Assembly (NCBI RefSeq): GCF_948472415.1
Contig: NZ_OX419519.1
Span: forward strand, 3,906,001 to 3,970,000
Length of the DNA: 64,000 bases
Reading direction: 5' to 3'
From: Kitasatospora fiedleri
GTDB taxonomy: Bacteria; Actinomycetota; Actinomycetes; Streptomycetales; Streptomycetaceae
The position numbers and the translations under genes were made by a program. The notes beneath the pieces were generated by a model that did no database searches, was not told where the DNA came from, and saw nothing but the letters and a program-made list of their open reading frames with translations. Below, piece by piece: positions 54,943 to 64,000 of the stretch; within the stretch, counting starts at the first letter, position 1; each line of letters starts with the position of its first letter.

Positions 54943-57087
54943 ATGTCCTGGTTCACGGCCCTGCGCGACACCGCGCGGGCCGGGCTGACCGTGGACCGCT
55001 CGCTGACCAACCCCAGGCGCGCGCTGCGCGGGGCGGTGGCCGCCGCGCTGGTGGTCTTCCCGGCGCTGTTCCTGTACGGGCCCGCGCAGGCGACCTCGGC
55101 GGCGATGGGCGCGTTCATCGCCGGCACCGCGACCTTCCAGCGCTCGTTCCGGCCGCGCGCCTCGCTGGCGCTGGCGGCGGCCGCCGGGCTGGGCCTGTCG
55201 ACCTTCCTGGGCTACGTCGCGGTGGGCATTCCCGGCGCGTTCCCGGTGGTGCTCGCGCTGTGGGCGTTCGGCGCCGGGCTGGCCTGGGCGATCGGGCCGA
55301 CCGCGGGCGTGGTCGCCGCCAACACGCTGGCCGTGATGATGGTGGTGGTGCAGCTGCCGGTCTCGGTGCCCACCGCGGTCGAGCACGGGCTGCTCTGCTC
55401 GGTCGGCGGCGCCGTCCAGGCCCTGGTGGTGACGGTCTGGCCGATCGACAGCTGGCGGGCCCAGCGCGACGCGCTCGCCGACATCTACGCCGGGCTCGGC
55501 GACTACGCCCGCCGGCTGCGCCACGACCCGGTGGCGCAGGTCGACCCGGAGCCGTTCATCGTCGGGCGGCAGGCCGCCCGGCTGACCGCCCGGCAGGCCA
55601 GGCGCCGCCCGCCCGAGCTGCGCGGCCTGCGCACCATCGCCGAGCGAATCCGCCCCGCGCTGGCCGCGCTCGCCGACCCCCGGGTCGGGGCCGCCGAGGA
55701 GGGCGCCGAGCGGGACCGGGCCCGCGAGGTGCTGGCCGCCGCCGCCGACGTGCTGGACGCGCTGGCCCGGGCGATCCGCAGCGGCGACCCGGTCCGGCTG
55801 CCCAGGGACACCCCCGGCCTGGCGCTGGCCCGCCCCGGCAGCGGCGAGGACCTGCTGCGCGGCGCCGCCCGCCGCTCGGCCCGCCGGCTGTCCGGCCTGC
55901 TGGGCCGGGCCGCCGACCGGCTGGACCGGCAGGACCGCACCACCGTGCAGTCCCGCACCGCGCCCACCACCACCGGCCTGCGCCGCCCGCCGCTGGTCAA
56001 GGTCGCGCCCGCCGCGCTGGCCACCGTCGGGCGGCAGCTGCACCGGCACTCGGCGATCTTCCACCACGCGGCGCGGATGGCCGTGGTGGTCACCTCCGCC
56101 TACCTGGCGTCCCGGCTGCTGCGGATCGAGCACGGCTACTGGGCGCCGATGACCTCCGCGATGGTGATGCGCCCGGACTTCGCGCAGACCTTCAGCCGCG
56201 GCGTGGCCCGGGTGGCCGGGACGGCCGCCGGGGTGCTGCTCTCCACCGCGGTGGTGCAGCTGTTCGACCCCGGGGACTGGGTGCTGGCGGTGCTGGCGGT
56301 GTGCTGCATGGGCCTGGCCTACCTGACCATGCGCACCGGGTACGCGGTGATGACGGTGGCGATCTCCTCGTACGTGGTGTTCCTGCTCGGCCTCCAGCCC
56401 GGCGACCCGGTGAAACTGGCCGTGGACCGGGTGTCGATGACGCTGCTGGGCGGTTTCGTCGCGCTCGCCGCGTACGCGCTGTTCCCGACCTGGCAGACCG
56501 CCCGGCTGCCGGAGCGCCTCGCCGAGTGGCTGGCCTCGGCGGGGCGGTACGCGGCGGCGGTGTTCGGCGCGTACGGGGACCCGGCGGGCGGGCGGGCCGA
56601 GCGGGAGGTGCGGCCGGCGCTGCTGGACGTGCGGGAGGCCCGCAGCGAGATGCTGGCGGCGCTGGACCGGGCCGAGGTGGAGCCGGTGCGGCACTCCGAG
56701 CAGGTGCCGGAGCTGAGCCGCAAGCAGTTCGACAAGGCCCGCTCCGCGGTCGGCATGCTGGACCGCTCCACCGTCCTGCTGGAGGCCCACCTGCCCGGCG
56801 AGGACGCCCCGCCGGTGCCCGGGGCCGGCGCGTTCGGCGAAGAGCTGCGGGACGCCACCGCGCTGGCCGCCGCCTCGGTGCTGCTCGGCCAGGACGTCGA
56901 CTTCACTCTGCTGCGCGAGGCCCACCGGACCTGGGACCACCAGCTCGCCGCGCTGCCCCGGGACGACCGGATCGACGTCGTCCGGGCCGGGGCCCGGCTG
57001 GTCATGCAGGCCCTGACCGAGCTGGAGCGCGCGGTGCGGACGCGGCCGCAGCCGGCCCGCCCGGAGCCCGTACCGTTGGGGGCGTGA
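54943..57087 (+). CDS. FUSC family membrane protein (aromatic acid exporter-like)
   Basis: A 714-residue protein with two hydrophobic modules (residues 28-160 and 375-510), each of several helices, as in FUSC/YccS/AaeB proteins. Examples are ALVVFPALFLYGPAQATSAA and YWAPMTSAMVMRPDFAQTFS. The modules are joined by a cytoplasmic helical region. The family includes efflux components for aromatic carboxylic acids, but substrates are mostly unknown. The stop overlaps the start of the methyltransferase gene by four bases. Confidence 0.9.
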   Translation: MSWFTALRDTARAGLTVDRSLTNPRRALRGAVAAALVVFPALFLYGPAQATSAAMGAFIAGTATFQRSFRPRASLALAAAAGLGLSTFLGYVAVGIPGAFPVVLALWAFGAGLAWAIGPTAGVVAANTLAVMMVVVQLPVSVPTAVEHGLLCSVGGAVQALVVTVWPIDSWRAQRDALADIYAGLGDYARRLRHDPVAQVDPEPFIVGRQAARLTARQARRRPPELRGLRTIAERIRPALAALADPRVGAAEEGAERDRAREVLAAAADVLDALARAIRSGDPVRLPRDTPGLALARPGSGEDLLRGAARRSARRLSGLLGRAADRLDRQDRTTVQSRTAPTTTGLRRPPLVKVAPAALATVGRQLHRHSAIFHHAARMAVVVTSAYLASRLLRIEHGYWAPMTSAMVMRPDFAQTFSRGVARVAGTAAGVLLSTAVVQLFDPGDWVLAVLAVCCMGLAYLTMRTGYAVMTVAISSYVVFLLGLQPGDPVKLAVDRVSMTLLGGFVALAAYALFPTWQTARLPERLAEWLASAGRYAAAVFGAYGDPAGGRAEREVRPALLDVREARSEMLAALDRAEVEPVRHSEQVPELSRKQFDKARSAVGMLDRSTVLLEAHLPGEDAPPVPGAGAFGEELRDATALAAASVLLGQDVDFTLLREAHRTWDHQLAALPRDDRIDVVRAGARLVMQALTELERAVRTRPQPARPEPVPLGA

Positions 57088-57740
57088 GCGACACCTCGGT
57101 GCCCCAGTCGGGCGCGCAGTACGACGACCTTGGCGACGACCGGGAGATCGGCGTCGGCCCGCACCCCGAGCCGTGGCCCGACGACCCCCGGCTGGACCCG
57201 GAGCTGCTGGCCGCCGGGGACCGCCGCAACGTGGTGGACGGCTACCGCTACTGGCGGCACGAGGCGATCGTCGCGGACCTGGACACCCGGCGGCACGGCT
57301 TCCACGTCGCGGTCGAGAACTGGCAGCACGACTTCAACATCGGCTCGGTGGTGCGCACCGCGAACGCCTTCCTGGCCGGTGAGGTGCACATCGTGGGGCG
57401 GCGGCGCTGGAACCGGCGCGGCGCCATGGTCACCGACCGCTACCAGCACGTGCGCCACCACGGCTCGGTGGCCTCGCTGGCCGGGTACGCCGCCGAGCGC
57501 GGGCTGCCGGTGATCGGCATCGACAACCTGCCGGGCGCGGTGCCGCTGGAGACCTTCCGGCTGCCCGAGCGCTGCGTGCTGCTGTTCGGGCAGGAGGGGC
57601 CGGGGCTGACGCCCGAGGCGTGGGAGCACGCGGCGGCGGTCTGCTCGATCGCCCAGTTCGGCTCCACCCGCTCGATCAACGCGGGGGCCGCCGCCGCGAT
57701 CGCCATGCACGCGTGGGTGCGGGAGCACGCCGCGCCCTGA
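57084..57740 (+). CDS. SpoU/TrmH family RNA methyltransferase
   Basis: A 218-residue SPOUT-class enzyme that 2'-O-methylates tRNA or rRNA using SAM. Motif 1 is visible (VAVENWQHDFNIGSVVRTAN), then the trefoil-knot motifs 2 and 3 (CVLLFGQEGPGLTPEA and CSIAQFGSTRSINAGAAAAI). Asn and Arg of motif 1 are present, so it should be active; the target nucleotide is unknown. The GTG overlaps the upstream FUSC stop. Confidence 0.92.
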   Translation: MSDTSVPQSGAQYDDLGDDREIGVGPHPEPWPDDPRLDPELLAAGDRRNVVDGYRYWRHEAIVADLDTRRHGFHVAVENWQHDFNIGSVVRTANAFLAGEVHIVGRRRWNRRGAMVTDRYQHVRHHGSVASLAGYAAERGLPVIGIDNLPGAVPLETFRLPERCVLLFGQEGPGLTPEAWEHAAAVCSIAQFGSTRSINAGAAAAIAMHAWVREHAAP

Positions 57741-57758
57741 GCGCGCTCCCGCCGGGGG

Positions 57759-59108
57759 TCAGGCGAACAGCAGCTTCCAGGTGTGCGGGCCCGGGTAGCC
57801 GTCGGCCTCGGCGCCCGTCCAGCCCTGGGCGCGCTGGAAGGCGGCCACGTTGAGGCGGTCGGCCTCGCCCCAGTCCCGGCTCGGGCCCTCCCGGTAGGCG
57901 GCACCGTAGCCCTTGCGGACCAGTTGCCGGCCGAGCAGCAGCACGTCGTCGTTGACCTGCCCAGGGCCGAACCGGCCGGCACCCGGGAAGGGCGGAGCGG
58001 GCGGGGCGGGCGGGGTGGTCGGAGCGGTCGGTGGCGGCGGGGCGGGGGTGCCGGGGGCGGGCACGGGCGCACCGGGAGCCGGGGTGCCGGGGGCGGGCGC
58101 GGGGGCGGTGGCGGCCGGGGCGGCCGGGGGGATGTCCTTGCCCTTGTGGTGCACCAGCAGGTCCCAGGTGTCCTTGCCGGGGTAGCCGTCGGCCTCGGCG
58201 CCGCGCCAGCCCTGGGCCAGCTGGAACGCCTCGGTGGCCTGCCGGTCGGCCTCGCCCCAGTCGGGGCTGGGGCCCTCGTGGTAGAACCGCCCGCCGCCGC
58301 GCTCGACCAGCATGGTGCCCAGCCGCGTCACGTACGGGTTGACCTTCCCCGGCCCGAACGTGTCCGCCCCCGGGAAGGCGTCGGCGTCCGGCGCGGGCAT
58401 CGGCTGGCTCAACCCCTTGTAGCGGTACGGGAGGTAGCCGCTCGCGTTGCTCCAGTACGCGTACGGGGTGCTGCGCTCGGTGGTGCCCGGGCGGGTCTGC
58501 TCCAGGGCGGTGTACCTGGTGCGGGCGGCGTCCAGCCAGCCGCCGAACAGCACGGCGTGCGAGCCGCCCTGCGGGTCCTTGGGGTTGTTGTAGATCAGCG
58601 CGTCGCCGGGCTGGAGGTCGTCCTTGGTGATCCGGTCGGCGAAGTCCGGCAGGGTCCAGGTGGTCTGGCTGCTGCCCAGGCCCCAGGCCATCGACACGAA
58701 GCCGGAGCAGTCCTGGCGGTAGCCGTCGGACCAGTACGTGCTCATGCTGTACGGCACTTTCCGGGCCACCCAGGCCCGGGCCCGTTGCAGGATCTCGGCC
58801 CGGGTGGTGGCGGGCTGGGCGGATATCGAGCGTCTGGGCTGGACTTCGGCGCCGTACGGGCCGGCCACCCCGCCCTGGGGCGAGTCGGGTATCGACGGGC
58901 TGCTGTCGGTGCGCGGCGCGGCGGTGACGCCGGCCGTCCCGGCGCCCAGGACGCCGCCGACGGCGGCCAGCAGGAAGGCCGCGCGGCGCGCCCCGCGGGC
59001 GGAGCACCGGCCCGGTCGGGCGGCGAGCGAACGGGCCAGGCGGCGGTCGGCGCAGCCCGGACAGCCGCAGGAGGCGTCCGGCTCGACATCGCTGAACTCC
59101 ATCAGCAC
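57759..59108 (-). CDS. Peptidoglycan-binding NlpC/P60-like hydrolase
   Basis: A 449-residue exported-looking protein. After a basic, cysteine-containing start and a hydrophobic segment (AAFLLAAVGGVLGAGTAGVT), residues 95-200 form an NlpC/P60-like CHAP fold: catalytic Cys in RQDCSGFVSMAWGL and candidate His in GGSHAVLFGGW. Two about 70-residue repeats follow, each with FGPG.VN and WGEADR...F..AQGW.GAEADGYPG, matching peptidoglycan-binding modules. They are separated by a Pro/Ala linker. It probably trims or binds cell wall. The start may be GTG 59108 or ATG 59102. Confidence 0.82.
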   Translation of the reverse strand: MLMEFSDVEPDASCGCPGCADRRLARSLAARPGRCSARGARRAAFLLAAVGGVLGAGTAGVTAAPRTDSSPSIPDSPQGGVAGPYGAEVQPRRSISAQPATTRAEILQRARAWVARKVPYSMSTYWSDGYRQDCSGFVSMAWGLGSSQTTWTLPDFADRITKDDLQPGDALIYNNPKDPQGGSHAVLFGGWLDAARTRYTALEQTRPGTTERSTPYAYWSNASGYLPYRYKGLSQPMPAPDADAFPGADTFGPGKVNPYVTRLGTMLVERGGGRFYHEGPSPDWGEADRQATEAFQLAQGWRGAEADGYPGKDTWDLLVHHKGKDIPPAAPAATAPAPAPGTPAPGAPVPAPGTPAPPPPTAPTTPPAPPAPPFPGAGRFGPGQVNDDVLLLGRQLVRKGYGAAYREGPSRDWGEADRLNVAAFQRAQGWTGAEADGYPGPHTWKLLFA

Positions 59109-59250
59109 GGGGTCCTGCCTTTCCTCGGTGAGTGGGACTCACGTTCCCCGCGGGGAGCGGTGCGGACCACCCGATGGGCGGTCCGGCAGGGCGGTTCGGG
59201 TGAACGGCCGCACCGCGGGGTCGGGCGTGGCGGGGCCGGTCACGACCGGT

Positions 59251-59380
59251 GGGAGGAAAGGGGTGAAACGGAGGAAAGCGGATGAAACCGAGGTAAATGT
59301 GACGAAGTGGAACGAAAGGGAGCAAACGGGAAGGAAAGGGAAGGATGGGGAAGGAAGCGGAGGGAAGGGGAGGGCGGGAC
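59251..59380 (+). other. Purine-rich strand-asymmetric tract
   Basis: This tract covers most of the 305-base gap between the NlpC/P60-like gene and the HTH gene. By count, 112 of 130 plus-strand bases are purines, with many GGAA and GAAA words. The composition is strikingly unlike the flanking GC-rich sequence. It may be a transcript 3' region, a promoter-proximal element or a triplex-forming tract. I see no gene in it. Confidence 0.8.
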
Positions 59381-59413
59381 GGAGCCGCGCGGGAGCCCGA
59401 CCGGGCGCCGCGA

Positions 59414-60520
59414 CTACTCCCACTGCCAGCGGATGCCCACCTGGCCGGGCTGCTGGTCGGCGGTGAGGACGTGGGCGCTGGCCGAGGCGCCGATCCACAG
59501 CGGCTCGCGGTGGCGGTCGACCTCGGCGCCGGGGGCGCGGTCGAAGCGCTCGCACTGGACGGGGACGGTGGCGGGGTCGAAGTGCACCTGGAGGACGTAC
59601 TCCCGCACCGGCGCGGCGAAGAAGCGTCCGTAGTCGATGGTGGGGCCGGAGTCGGGGATCTGCACCTCGTACTCCAGGACGGTGGAGTCGCCGAGGCCCA
59701 GCGGCCGGTCGAGCAGCAGTTCGGCGACCAGCAGCCCGCTGAGCGGGCGGCGGCGGACCCGGCCGAGGCGGGCGTGCCGGACGGAGGTGATCTCGGGGCA
59801 GGTCTGGACGCCCTCGTCGGCCTTGTGGACCACCACGTGCCGGGTGACGCCGTCCACGGTGGCGCGGACCACCTGGCGCATCCGCAGCAGGTGGCCGCGG
59901 CGGGAGGCGTCGACGTAGTAGGCGTCGTGGATGGACTGGCGCTCCAGCTGGCCGGCCGGCGGGGCGTCGAGTTCGGCGAAGACCTCGGCGAGTTCGGCCT
60001 GGCCGGGCCAGACCTGCTCGACCCGCAGGCCGTCGGGCGCCGGGCCCTGGGTGACCCAGCGGCCGCGCGGGCGGGGCGGGCCGAGCAGCGAGGTGAGCGC
60101 GGCGTGCCGCAGGCCGAGCAGTTCCTCGAGCAGGTGGACGGCGCGCAGCGAGGTGGCGCGCTCGGGCTGGCTGCGTCCGCGCCGCCAGTAACTGAGTGTG
60201 GTGACACTGACCCTGACGCCCTGTTTGGCCAGGGCGGCCCGGATTCGGTCGAGGCTGAGCCCGCTGGTCTCGATGGCGGCGTTGAGCACGTCGGCGAAGC
60301 CGCTCTGCAGGACCGGCGGGACGGGTATGCCGGTCGGCGGGGCGCCGAGGCCGGTCGGCGTGCTGCCGAGGCCGGCCGACGGGACGGACACGCCCACCGG
60401 CGGGGTGCCGACGCCGACCGGCGACTGCTCGCCGCCGCCGCCCGACGGCGGCCGGCCGCTGTGCTCGCGCTGGCCGACCAGCCGGAGCCGACCGGAGTGC
60501 TGAGGTTGTTGTGAGCCCAT
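59414..60520 (-). CDS. Helix-turn-helix domain protein of unknown function
   Basis: A 368-residue protein. A Pro/Gly-rich N-terminus (residues 1-70) with repeated GTPPVG/STPTG-like words is followed by an XRE-like HTH (LDRIRAALAKQGVRVSVTTL, SYWRRGRSQPERATSLRAV, about residues 90-135). A roughly 200-residue C-terminal domain with beta character follows (LEYEVQIPDSGPTIDYGRFF). It probably binds DNA as a regulator; I do not recognise the C-terminal family. GGAAGGG precedes the ATG at 60520. Confidence 0.75.
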   Translation of the reverse strand: MGSQQPQHSGRLRLVGQREHSGRPPSGGGGEQSPVGVGTPPVGVSVPSAGLGSTPTGLGAPPTGIPVPPVLQSGFADVLNAAIETSGLSLDRIRAALAKQGVRVSVTTLSYWRRGRSQPERATSLRAVHLLEELLGLRHAALTSLLGPPRPRGRWVTQGPAPDGLRVEQVWPGQAELAEVFAELDAPPAGQLERQSIHDAYYVDASRRGHLLRMRQVVRATVDGVTRHVVVHKADEGVQTCPEITSVRHARLGRVRRRPLSGLLVAELLLDRPLGLGDSTVLEYEVQIPDSGPTIDYGRFFAAPVREYVLQVHFDPATVPVQCERFDRAPGAEVDRHREPLWIGASASAHVLTADQQPGQVGIRWQWE

Positions 60521-60716
60521 GCGACACCCTTCCCACCCGGCGGGTTCGGCGGGTCCGCCCCCCGGCCCCACGGTGCGTCGGCGGGGCGTCGGTGGTGCGC
60601 CGCCGAGCGTGTGGGAACCCTATTGAGGGTTGAGAGGCTACGTCATCAATCAGGACATATGACAGTGGTCACGACAAGTATTTCGCGGGCGGAGCGAATC
60701 GGAAACACTCCTGACA

Positions 60717-60759
60717 CACCGGTGCCGGGAGACCCTGGGCGGGTCTCCCGGCACCGGTG
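60717..60759 (-). terminator. Hairpin terminator after the sedolisin gene
   Basis: A perfect 18-bp stem (CACCGGTGCCGGGAGACC at 60717-60734 with 60742-60759) and 7-base loop, 12 bases past the leftward stop. Confidence 0.85.
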
Positions 60760-60770
60760 CCGACAGGGGG

Positions 60771-62936
60771 TCAGGACACGTTGAGCGCGGTGTCGTCGAG
60801 CACGAAGGAGGTCTGCAGCGAGGAGTCCTCCACGCCGTTGAACTTCACCGTGACGGTCTGTCCGGCGTACGAGGACAGGTCGATCGTCTTCTGCGCGTAG
60901 CCGGTGTTCTTGTCGAGGTTGGAGTACGTGGCGACGGTGGTGCCGTTCACCGAGACGGTCAGCTTGTCGTACGCGGTGCTGCCGGTCTCGGCGGTGTCGA
61001 CGTGCAGCCAGAAGCTCAGCTTGGCGGTGCAGCCGGACGGGACGGCCACCGACTGGGAGAGGCTGTCGGTGTGGCTGGAGCCGTAGCCGTCCAGCCACGC
61101 CTTCCAGGAGCCGCCGTGGGCGGCCTGCGAGCTGGAGTTGTTGACGACGCCGGAGCTGGCGGTCCAGGGGGAGGCGCTACCGGTCTCGAAGCCGGGGTTG
61201 CCGAGCAGCTGGGCGGCGGTGCAGGAGCCGGTGGGCGGCGGGGTGGTGCCGCCGGAGCCGAGCAGGGCGGCGGCCAGGCCGTCGGCGATCGGGGTGCCCC
61301 AGCCGGTGACCTGGTCGTAGCCGGCCTTGGTGGAGAAGTCCTGGTTCTTGCCGCTGGTGACGTCGTGGAAGGCGCTGCCGTACGACGAGGAGTTGGTGAT
61401 CGCGTAGATCTTCGGGTTGGCCTCGCCGAGCACCGGCTTGGTGGCGGCCTTGGCCTTCTGGTTGTACAGCGCGGCGAAGCCGGACCACAGCGGGGCCGCC
61501 GCCGAGGTGCCGCCGTAGACCTGCCAGCCGGGGCTGCTGGTGCCCTGGGTGTAGATCGCGAAGCCGCTGTTCGGGTCGGCGTTGGAGGAGACGTCCGGGA
61601 CGGTGCGCTGGGTGCCGGTGACGTTGGTGCCGGTCTGCCAGCTCGGCTTGGCGAACTGGGTGGAGACGCCGCCGCCGGCCGTGGACCAGGCGCTCTCCGA
61701 GCTGTAGGTGGTGCCGGAGACCTTGAGGTTGGTGCCGCCGACGCCGGTGTTGTACGGGCTGGAGGCGGGGAAGTCCACCGCCTTCACCGAGGAGCCGGAG
61801 TCGGAGCGGGTGCAGTCCCGGGAGCCGTCGTCGCCGGAGGCCGAGAAGATCGAGATGCCCTGGGCGGCGGCCTGCTTGAAGGAGTTGTTCACCGCGGTCA
61901 TCGAGGAGGCGGTGGTGTCCGGCTCGCAGGAGCCCCAGGAGATGGAGATGACCGAGACCCGGTTGTCCGAGACGATCTTGGCGGCCATGTCGATCTCGCC
62001 CTGGTCGCTGTTGGGCGCCTCGTACACCAGCTGGGTGGCCTTCGGGGCGACGCCGCGGACGATCTCGGAGTCCAGCTCCACCTCGCCCTGGCCGTCGCCG
62101 GGCTTGGAGTCGTAGTTCGCGCCGTCCACCGAGACGGTGCTGACCGTCGGGCCGGACAGGCCGAACTGGCTGTCGTAGGTGGCCAGGTTGGAGGACTTGT
62201 AGCCGTCGAACTCCCAGAGCGCGACGGTGGAGCCGGTGCCGTCGGCGCCCAGCTGGTTCAGCCGGTAGGCGCCGTCGTAGCCGGAGGGGCCGAAGCCGGA
62301 GGGGGTGGCCTGCGGGGTGGCGGCGCCCGGCTTGGCGATCCGGGTGGTGCGCACGGTGTGGTCGTTGAGGCCGCTGACGCCCTCGACCACGCCGGCCAGC
62401 GCGGCCGGCACCGAGGCGGCGGCGTCGTTGGCGAAGAAGGTCCGGCCGCTCTGCTGCGGGTCGGTGTACGTCGACTCGTGGGTGCCGAACGCGGCGGCGA
62501 CCTGCGCGCTGGTGCCGGTGGCGTTCACCACCTGGCGGTTGTCGCTGACCGAGTCGACCTTCAGGCCCTGGGCGGTGAGGAACGCCCGGACCTGCTCGAC
62601 GTCGGACGCGGTCGGGCCGAAGCGCTCGGTGAATTGCGCGGGCGTCAGGTAGTGGCCGTATTCGGCGGTGCCCGGGGTGGCGACCGCGGCCAGGAAACGG
62701 TCCAGTTCGGCGGTGTTGCGCAGTTTCAGCGAGACCGCCACGGATATCCGGCGGTCGGCGGGGACGTCACCCTGCTTGTGGGAGCGGGCGACCGCGGGGG
62801 TCACGGTCTGCGGCAGCGCCACCCGGGCGCTGGCGTTCGGCGTCGGGGCGGCCTGGGCGGTGGCGCTGCCCAGGGAGACGGCGGTGAGGGGAAGGACCGC
62901 GAGGGCGGCGGCAAGGGCGAGCGAGCGGGGTCGCAC
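60771..62936 (-). CDS. Secreted sedolisin (S53 family) serine-carboxyl protease
   Basis: A 721-residue exported protease. The signal peptide (residues 1-29) ends at AQA; a pro-kumamolisin activation domain covers about 45-200. The S53 catalytic domain shows the Glu/Asp pair in [12 protein letters not shown], oxyanion Asp in FSASGDDGS and nucleophile Ser in [13 protein letters not shown]-terminal carbohydrate-binding-like beta domain follows a TTPPPTG linker ([19 protein letters not shown]). Sedolisins work at acidic pH. The GTG start follows GGAGGAG. The upstream gap is unusually AT-rich for this genome (near 63030-63060), consistent with a regulated promoter. Confidence 0.95.
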   Translation of the reverse strand: MRPRSLALAAALAVLPLTAVSLGSATAQAAPTPNASARVALPQTVTPAVARSHKQGDVPADRRISVAVSLKLRNTAELDRFLAAVATPGTAEYGHYLTPAQFTERFGPTASDVEQVRAFLTAQGLKVDSVSDNRQVVNATGTSAQVAAAFGTHESTYTDPQQSGRTFFANDAAASVPAALAGVVEGVSGLNDHTVRTTRIAKPGAATPQATPSGFGPSGYDGAYRLNQLGADGTGSTVALWEFDGYKSSNLATYDSQFGLSGPTVSTVSVDGANYDSKPGDGQGEVELDSEIVRGVAPKATQLVYEAPNSDQGEIDMAAKIVSDNRVSVISISWGSCEPDTTASSMTAVNNSFKQAAAQGISIFSASGDDGSRDCTRSDSGSSVKAVDFPASSPYNTGVGGTNLKVSGTTYSSESAWSTAGGGVSTQFAKPSWQTGTNVTGTQRTVPDVSSNADPNSGFAIYTQGTSSPGWQVYGGTSAAAPLWSGFAALYNQKAKAATKPVLGEANPKIYAITNSSSYGSAFHDVTSGKNQDFSTKAGYDQVTGWGTPIADGLAAALLGSGGTTPPPTGSCTAAQLLGNPGFETGSASPWTASSGVVNNSSSQAAHGGSWKAWLDGYGSSHTDSLSQSVAVPSGCTAKLSFWLHVDTAETGSTAYDKLTVSVNGTTVATYSNLDKNTGYAQKTIDLSSYAGQTVTVKFNGVEDSSLQTSFVLDDTALNVS

Positions 62937-63124
62937 GGGCTCCTCCGGAATATCTGGCGGCGTTCCGGGTTTCGAAAACGCTCGCCAGAATCTCTCAGAG
63001 AACTCCCGGGAAAAGGCCCATGGCCGGGCAATTGCTTATTAAAAAACAGTCAACTGTGAAAGGGTGGGGGAATTCAGTTTATGAACCGAATTCCCTTTCC
63101 GTGGGGGGTGGGCACAACTGAATG

Positions 63125-64000
63125 TCAGGGGCGGCCCAGCCACTGGCCCAGCGCCGCCCGCAGCTCGCCCCGGGTCGGGTCGGCGCAGGCCCAGGCCGCG
63201 TACCCGTCCGGACGGACCAGCAGCACGGTGTCGCGCAGCTTGCCGTGCGGGTCGGCGGGGGCCGCGGTGACCACCCGCTCCGCCCAGGAGTCGGCCACCG
63301 ACAGCTCGTCGTTGCTGATCAGCACCGCCTTGCCGGAGCGCAGCGCCTCGTGCAGCCGGGCCGGGCCGCCGGGCGCGTCCACCGCCAGCCGCAGGTCCGG
63401 GACGCGGCGGCCGACCAGCGGGTGGGCGCCCCTCTCGGCCGGGTAGGCGTACCCGATGCCGGAGACCTGCTTGGCGCCCGACTCGGCCAGCGGGCCCAGG
63501 TGTCCGGCCGCCGCGCCGAGCGCCGAGCGCAGCGCCCGGGCCGGGGCGTGCGCGCCCTGGGCGAGCCGGACCAGGGCGCCGGAGGAGCGCAGCGCCGCCC
63601 GGCCGACCGGGTGGCGCTCGGTCTGGTAGGTGTCCAGCAGGGCGTCGGGGGCCCAGCCGCGGACGGCGGCGGCCAGCTTCCAGCTCAGGTTGGCGGCGTC
63701 CTGCAGGCCGGTGTTCATGCCCTGGCCACCGGCCGGGGAGTGGCAGTGCGCGGCGTCCCCCGCCAGGAAGACCCGGCCGGAGCGGTAACTGGGCACCTGC
63801 CGCTCGTCGCTGTGGAAGCGGGAGGTCCAGCGGGTCTCCCGCACCCCGAAGTCACGGCCCATCACCTCGCGGAGCAGGTCGGAGAGTTCGGCCGGTTCCA
63901 CCGGGTCGGAGTCCGGCGCCTGGTGCTCGCGGCTCCAGCCGATCACCCGGTACCAGCCGTCGCCGAACGGGGCCAGGAAGGCGAACCCGGCCTCGCCCGC
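63125..64000 (-). CDS. FAD-dependent aromatic monooxygenase (5' part beyond window)
   Basis: The reading frame is open to the right edge, so 292 C-terminal codons are seen, beginning AGEAGFAFLAPFGDGWYRVI. The PHBH-type FAD motif is clear: VFLAGDAAHCHSPAGGQGMN, then TGLQDAANLSWKLAA. The C-terminal thioredoxin-like domain (LVRPDGYAAWACADPTRGEL) is typical of phenol or polyketide hydroxylases and rifampicin-type monooxygenases. The substrate is unknown. An apparent start at 63946 is internal, not real, since homology continues upstream. Confidence 0.92.
   Translation of the reverse strand, partial: AGEAGFAFLAPFGDGWYRVIGWSREHQAPDSDPVEPAELSDLLREVMGRDFGVRETRWTSRFHSDERQVPSYRSGRVFLAGDAAHCHSPAGGQGMNTGLQDAANLSWKLAAAVRGWAPDALLDTYQTERHPVGRAALRSSGALVRLAQGAHAPARALRSALGAAAGHLGPLAESGAKQVSGIGYAYPAERGAHPLVGRRVPDLRLAVDAPGGPARLHEALRSGKAVLISNDELSVADSWAERVVTAAPADPHGKLRDTVLLVRPDGYAAWACADPTRGELRAALGQWLGRP

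Overview
The window is very GC-rich (above 70% by eye) and carries the origin region of an actinomycete chromosome in the order usual for Streptomycetaceae (Streptomyces, Kitasatospora and relatives): sigM-like ECF operon, trxBA, parAB, rsmG, jag, yidC, yidD, rnpA, rpmH, dnaA, oriC, dnaN, gnd, recF, a DUF721 gene, gyrB and gyrA. GTG starts are common, the oriC is rich in DnaA boxes, and parS sites are scattered on its left side. The genus cannot be fixed from sequence alone.

Layout. Positions 1-2794 hold the C-terminal part of a membrane pseudokinase-type protein, an ECF sigma factor and its zinc anti-sigma factor. 2948-4338 is the thioredoxin system, with a consensus SigR-type promoter. 4483-11169 is a leftward block: GNAT acetyltransferase, ParB, ParA, RsmG, Jag, YidC, YidD, RnpA, L34. 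11599-24306 runs rightward: dnaA, a DnaA-box-rich oriC (about 13927-14499), dnaN, gnd, recF (broken by a one-base frameshift in this sequence), a DUF721 protein, gyrB, gyrA and a DUF3566 membrane protein. 24532-30937 is less conserved: a cyclopropane-fatty-acid-synthase-like methyltransferase, tRNA-Ile, an unusual repeat-bearing DNA-binding-like protein, two small membrane proteins, tRNA-Ala, a DUF5324 protein, a cyclophilin and a rhomboid protease.

31201-43622 is the division and cell-wall module: crgA, a DUF881 protein, a small membrane protein, a glutamine amidotransferase, two class E sortases, then the leftward cluster fhaA-fhaB-pstP-rodA-pbpA-pknB. This cluster links Ser/Thr phosphorylation to polar growth and septation. 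43975-64000 holds tRNA-Leu, a two-component system, a lysyltransferase-like membrane enzyme, a SpoIIE-type phosphatase, a J-like/rhodanese fusion, a DUF5819-HTTM pair, a FUSC transporter-like protein, a SpoU methyltransferase, an NlpC/P60-type hydrolase, an HTH protein, a secreted sedolisin and a truncated FAD monooxygenase.

How it fits together. DnaA, DnaN, gyrase, ParAB and at least seven good parS sites form the replication and segregation hub. A striking detail is an array of parS sites written in frame into the C-terminal tail of the sigma factor. A second compact group of DnaA-box-like sites sits about 16.5 kb from oriC, between the rhomboid gene and crgA. Most of the window is conserved core chromosome, and I saw no CRISPR array, transposase, integrase or rRNA.
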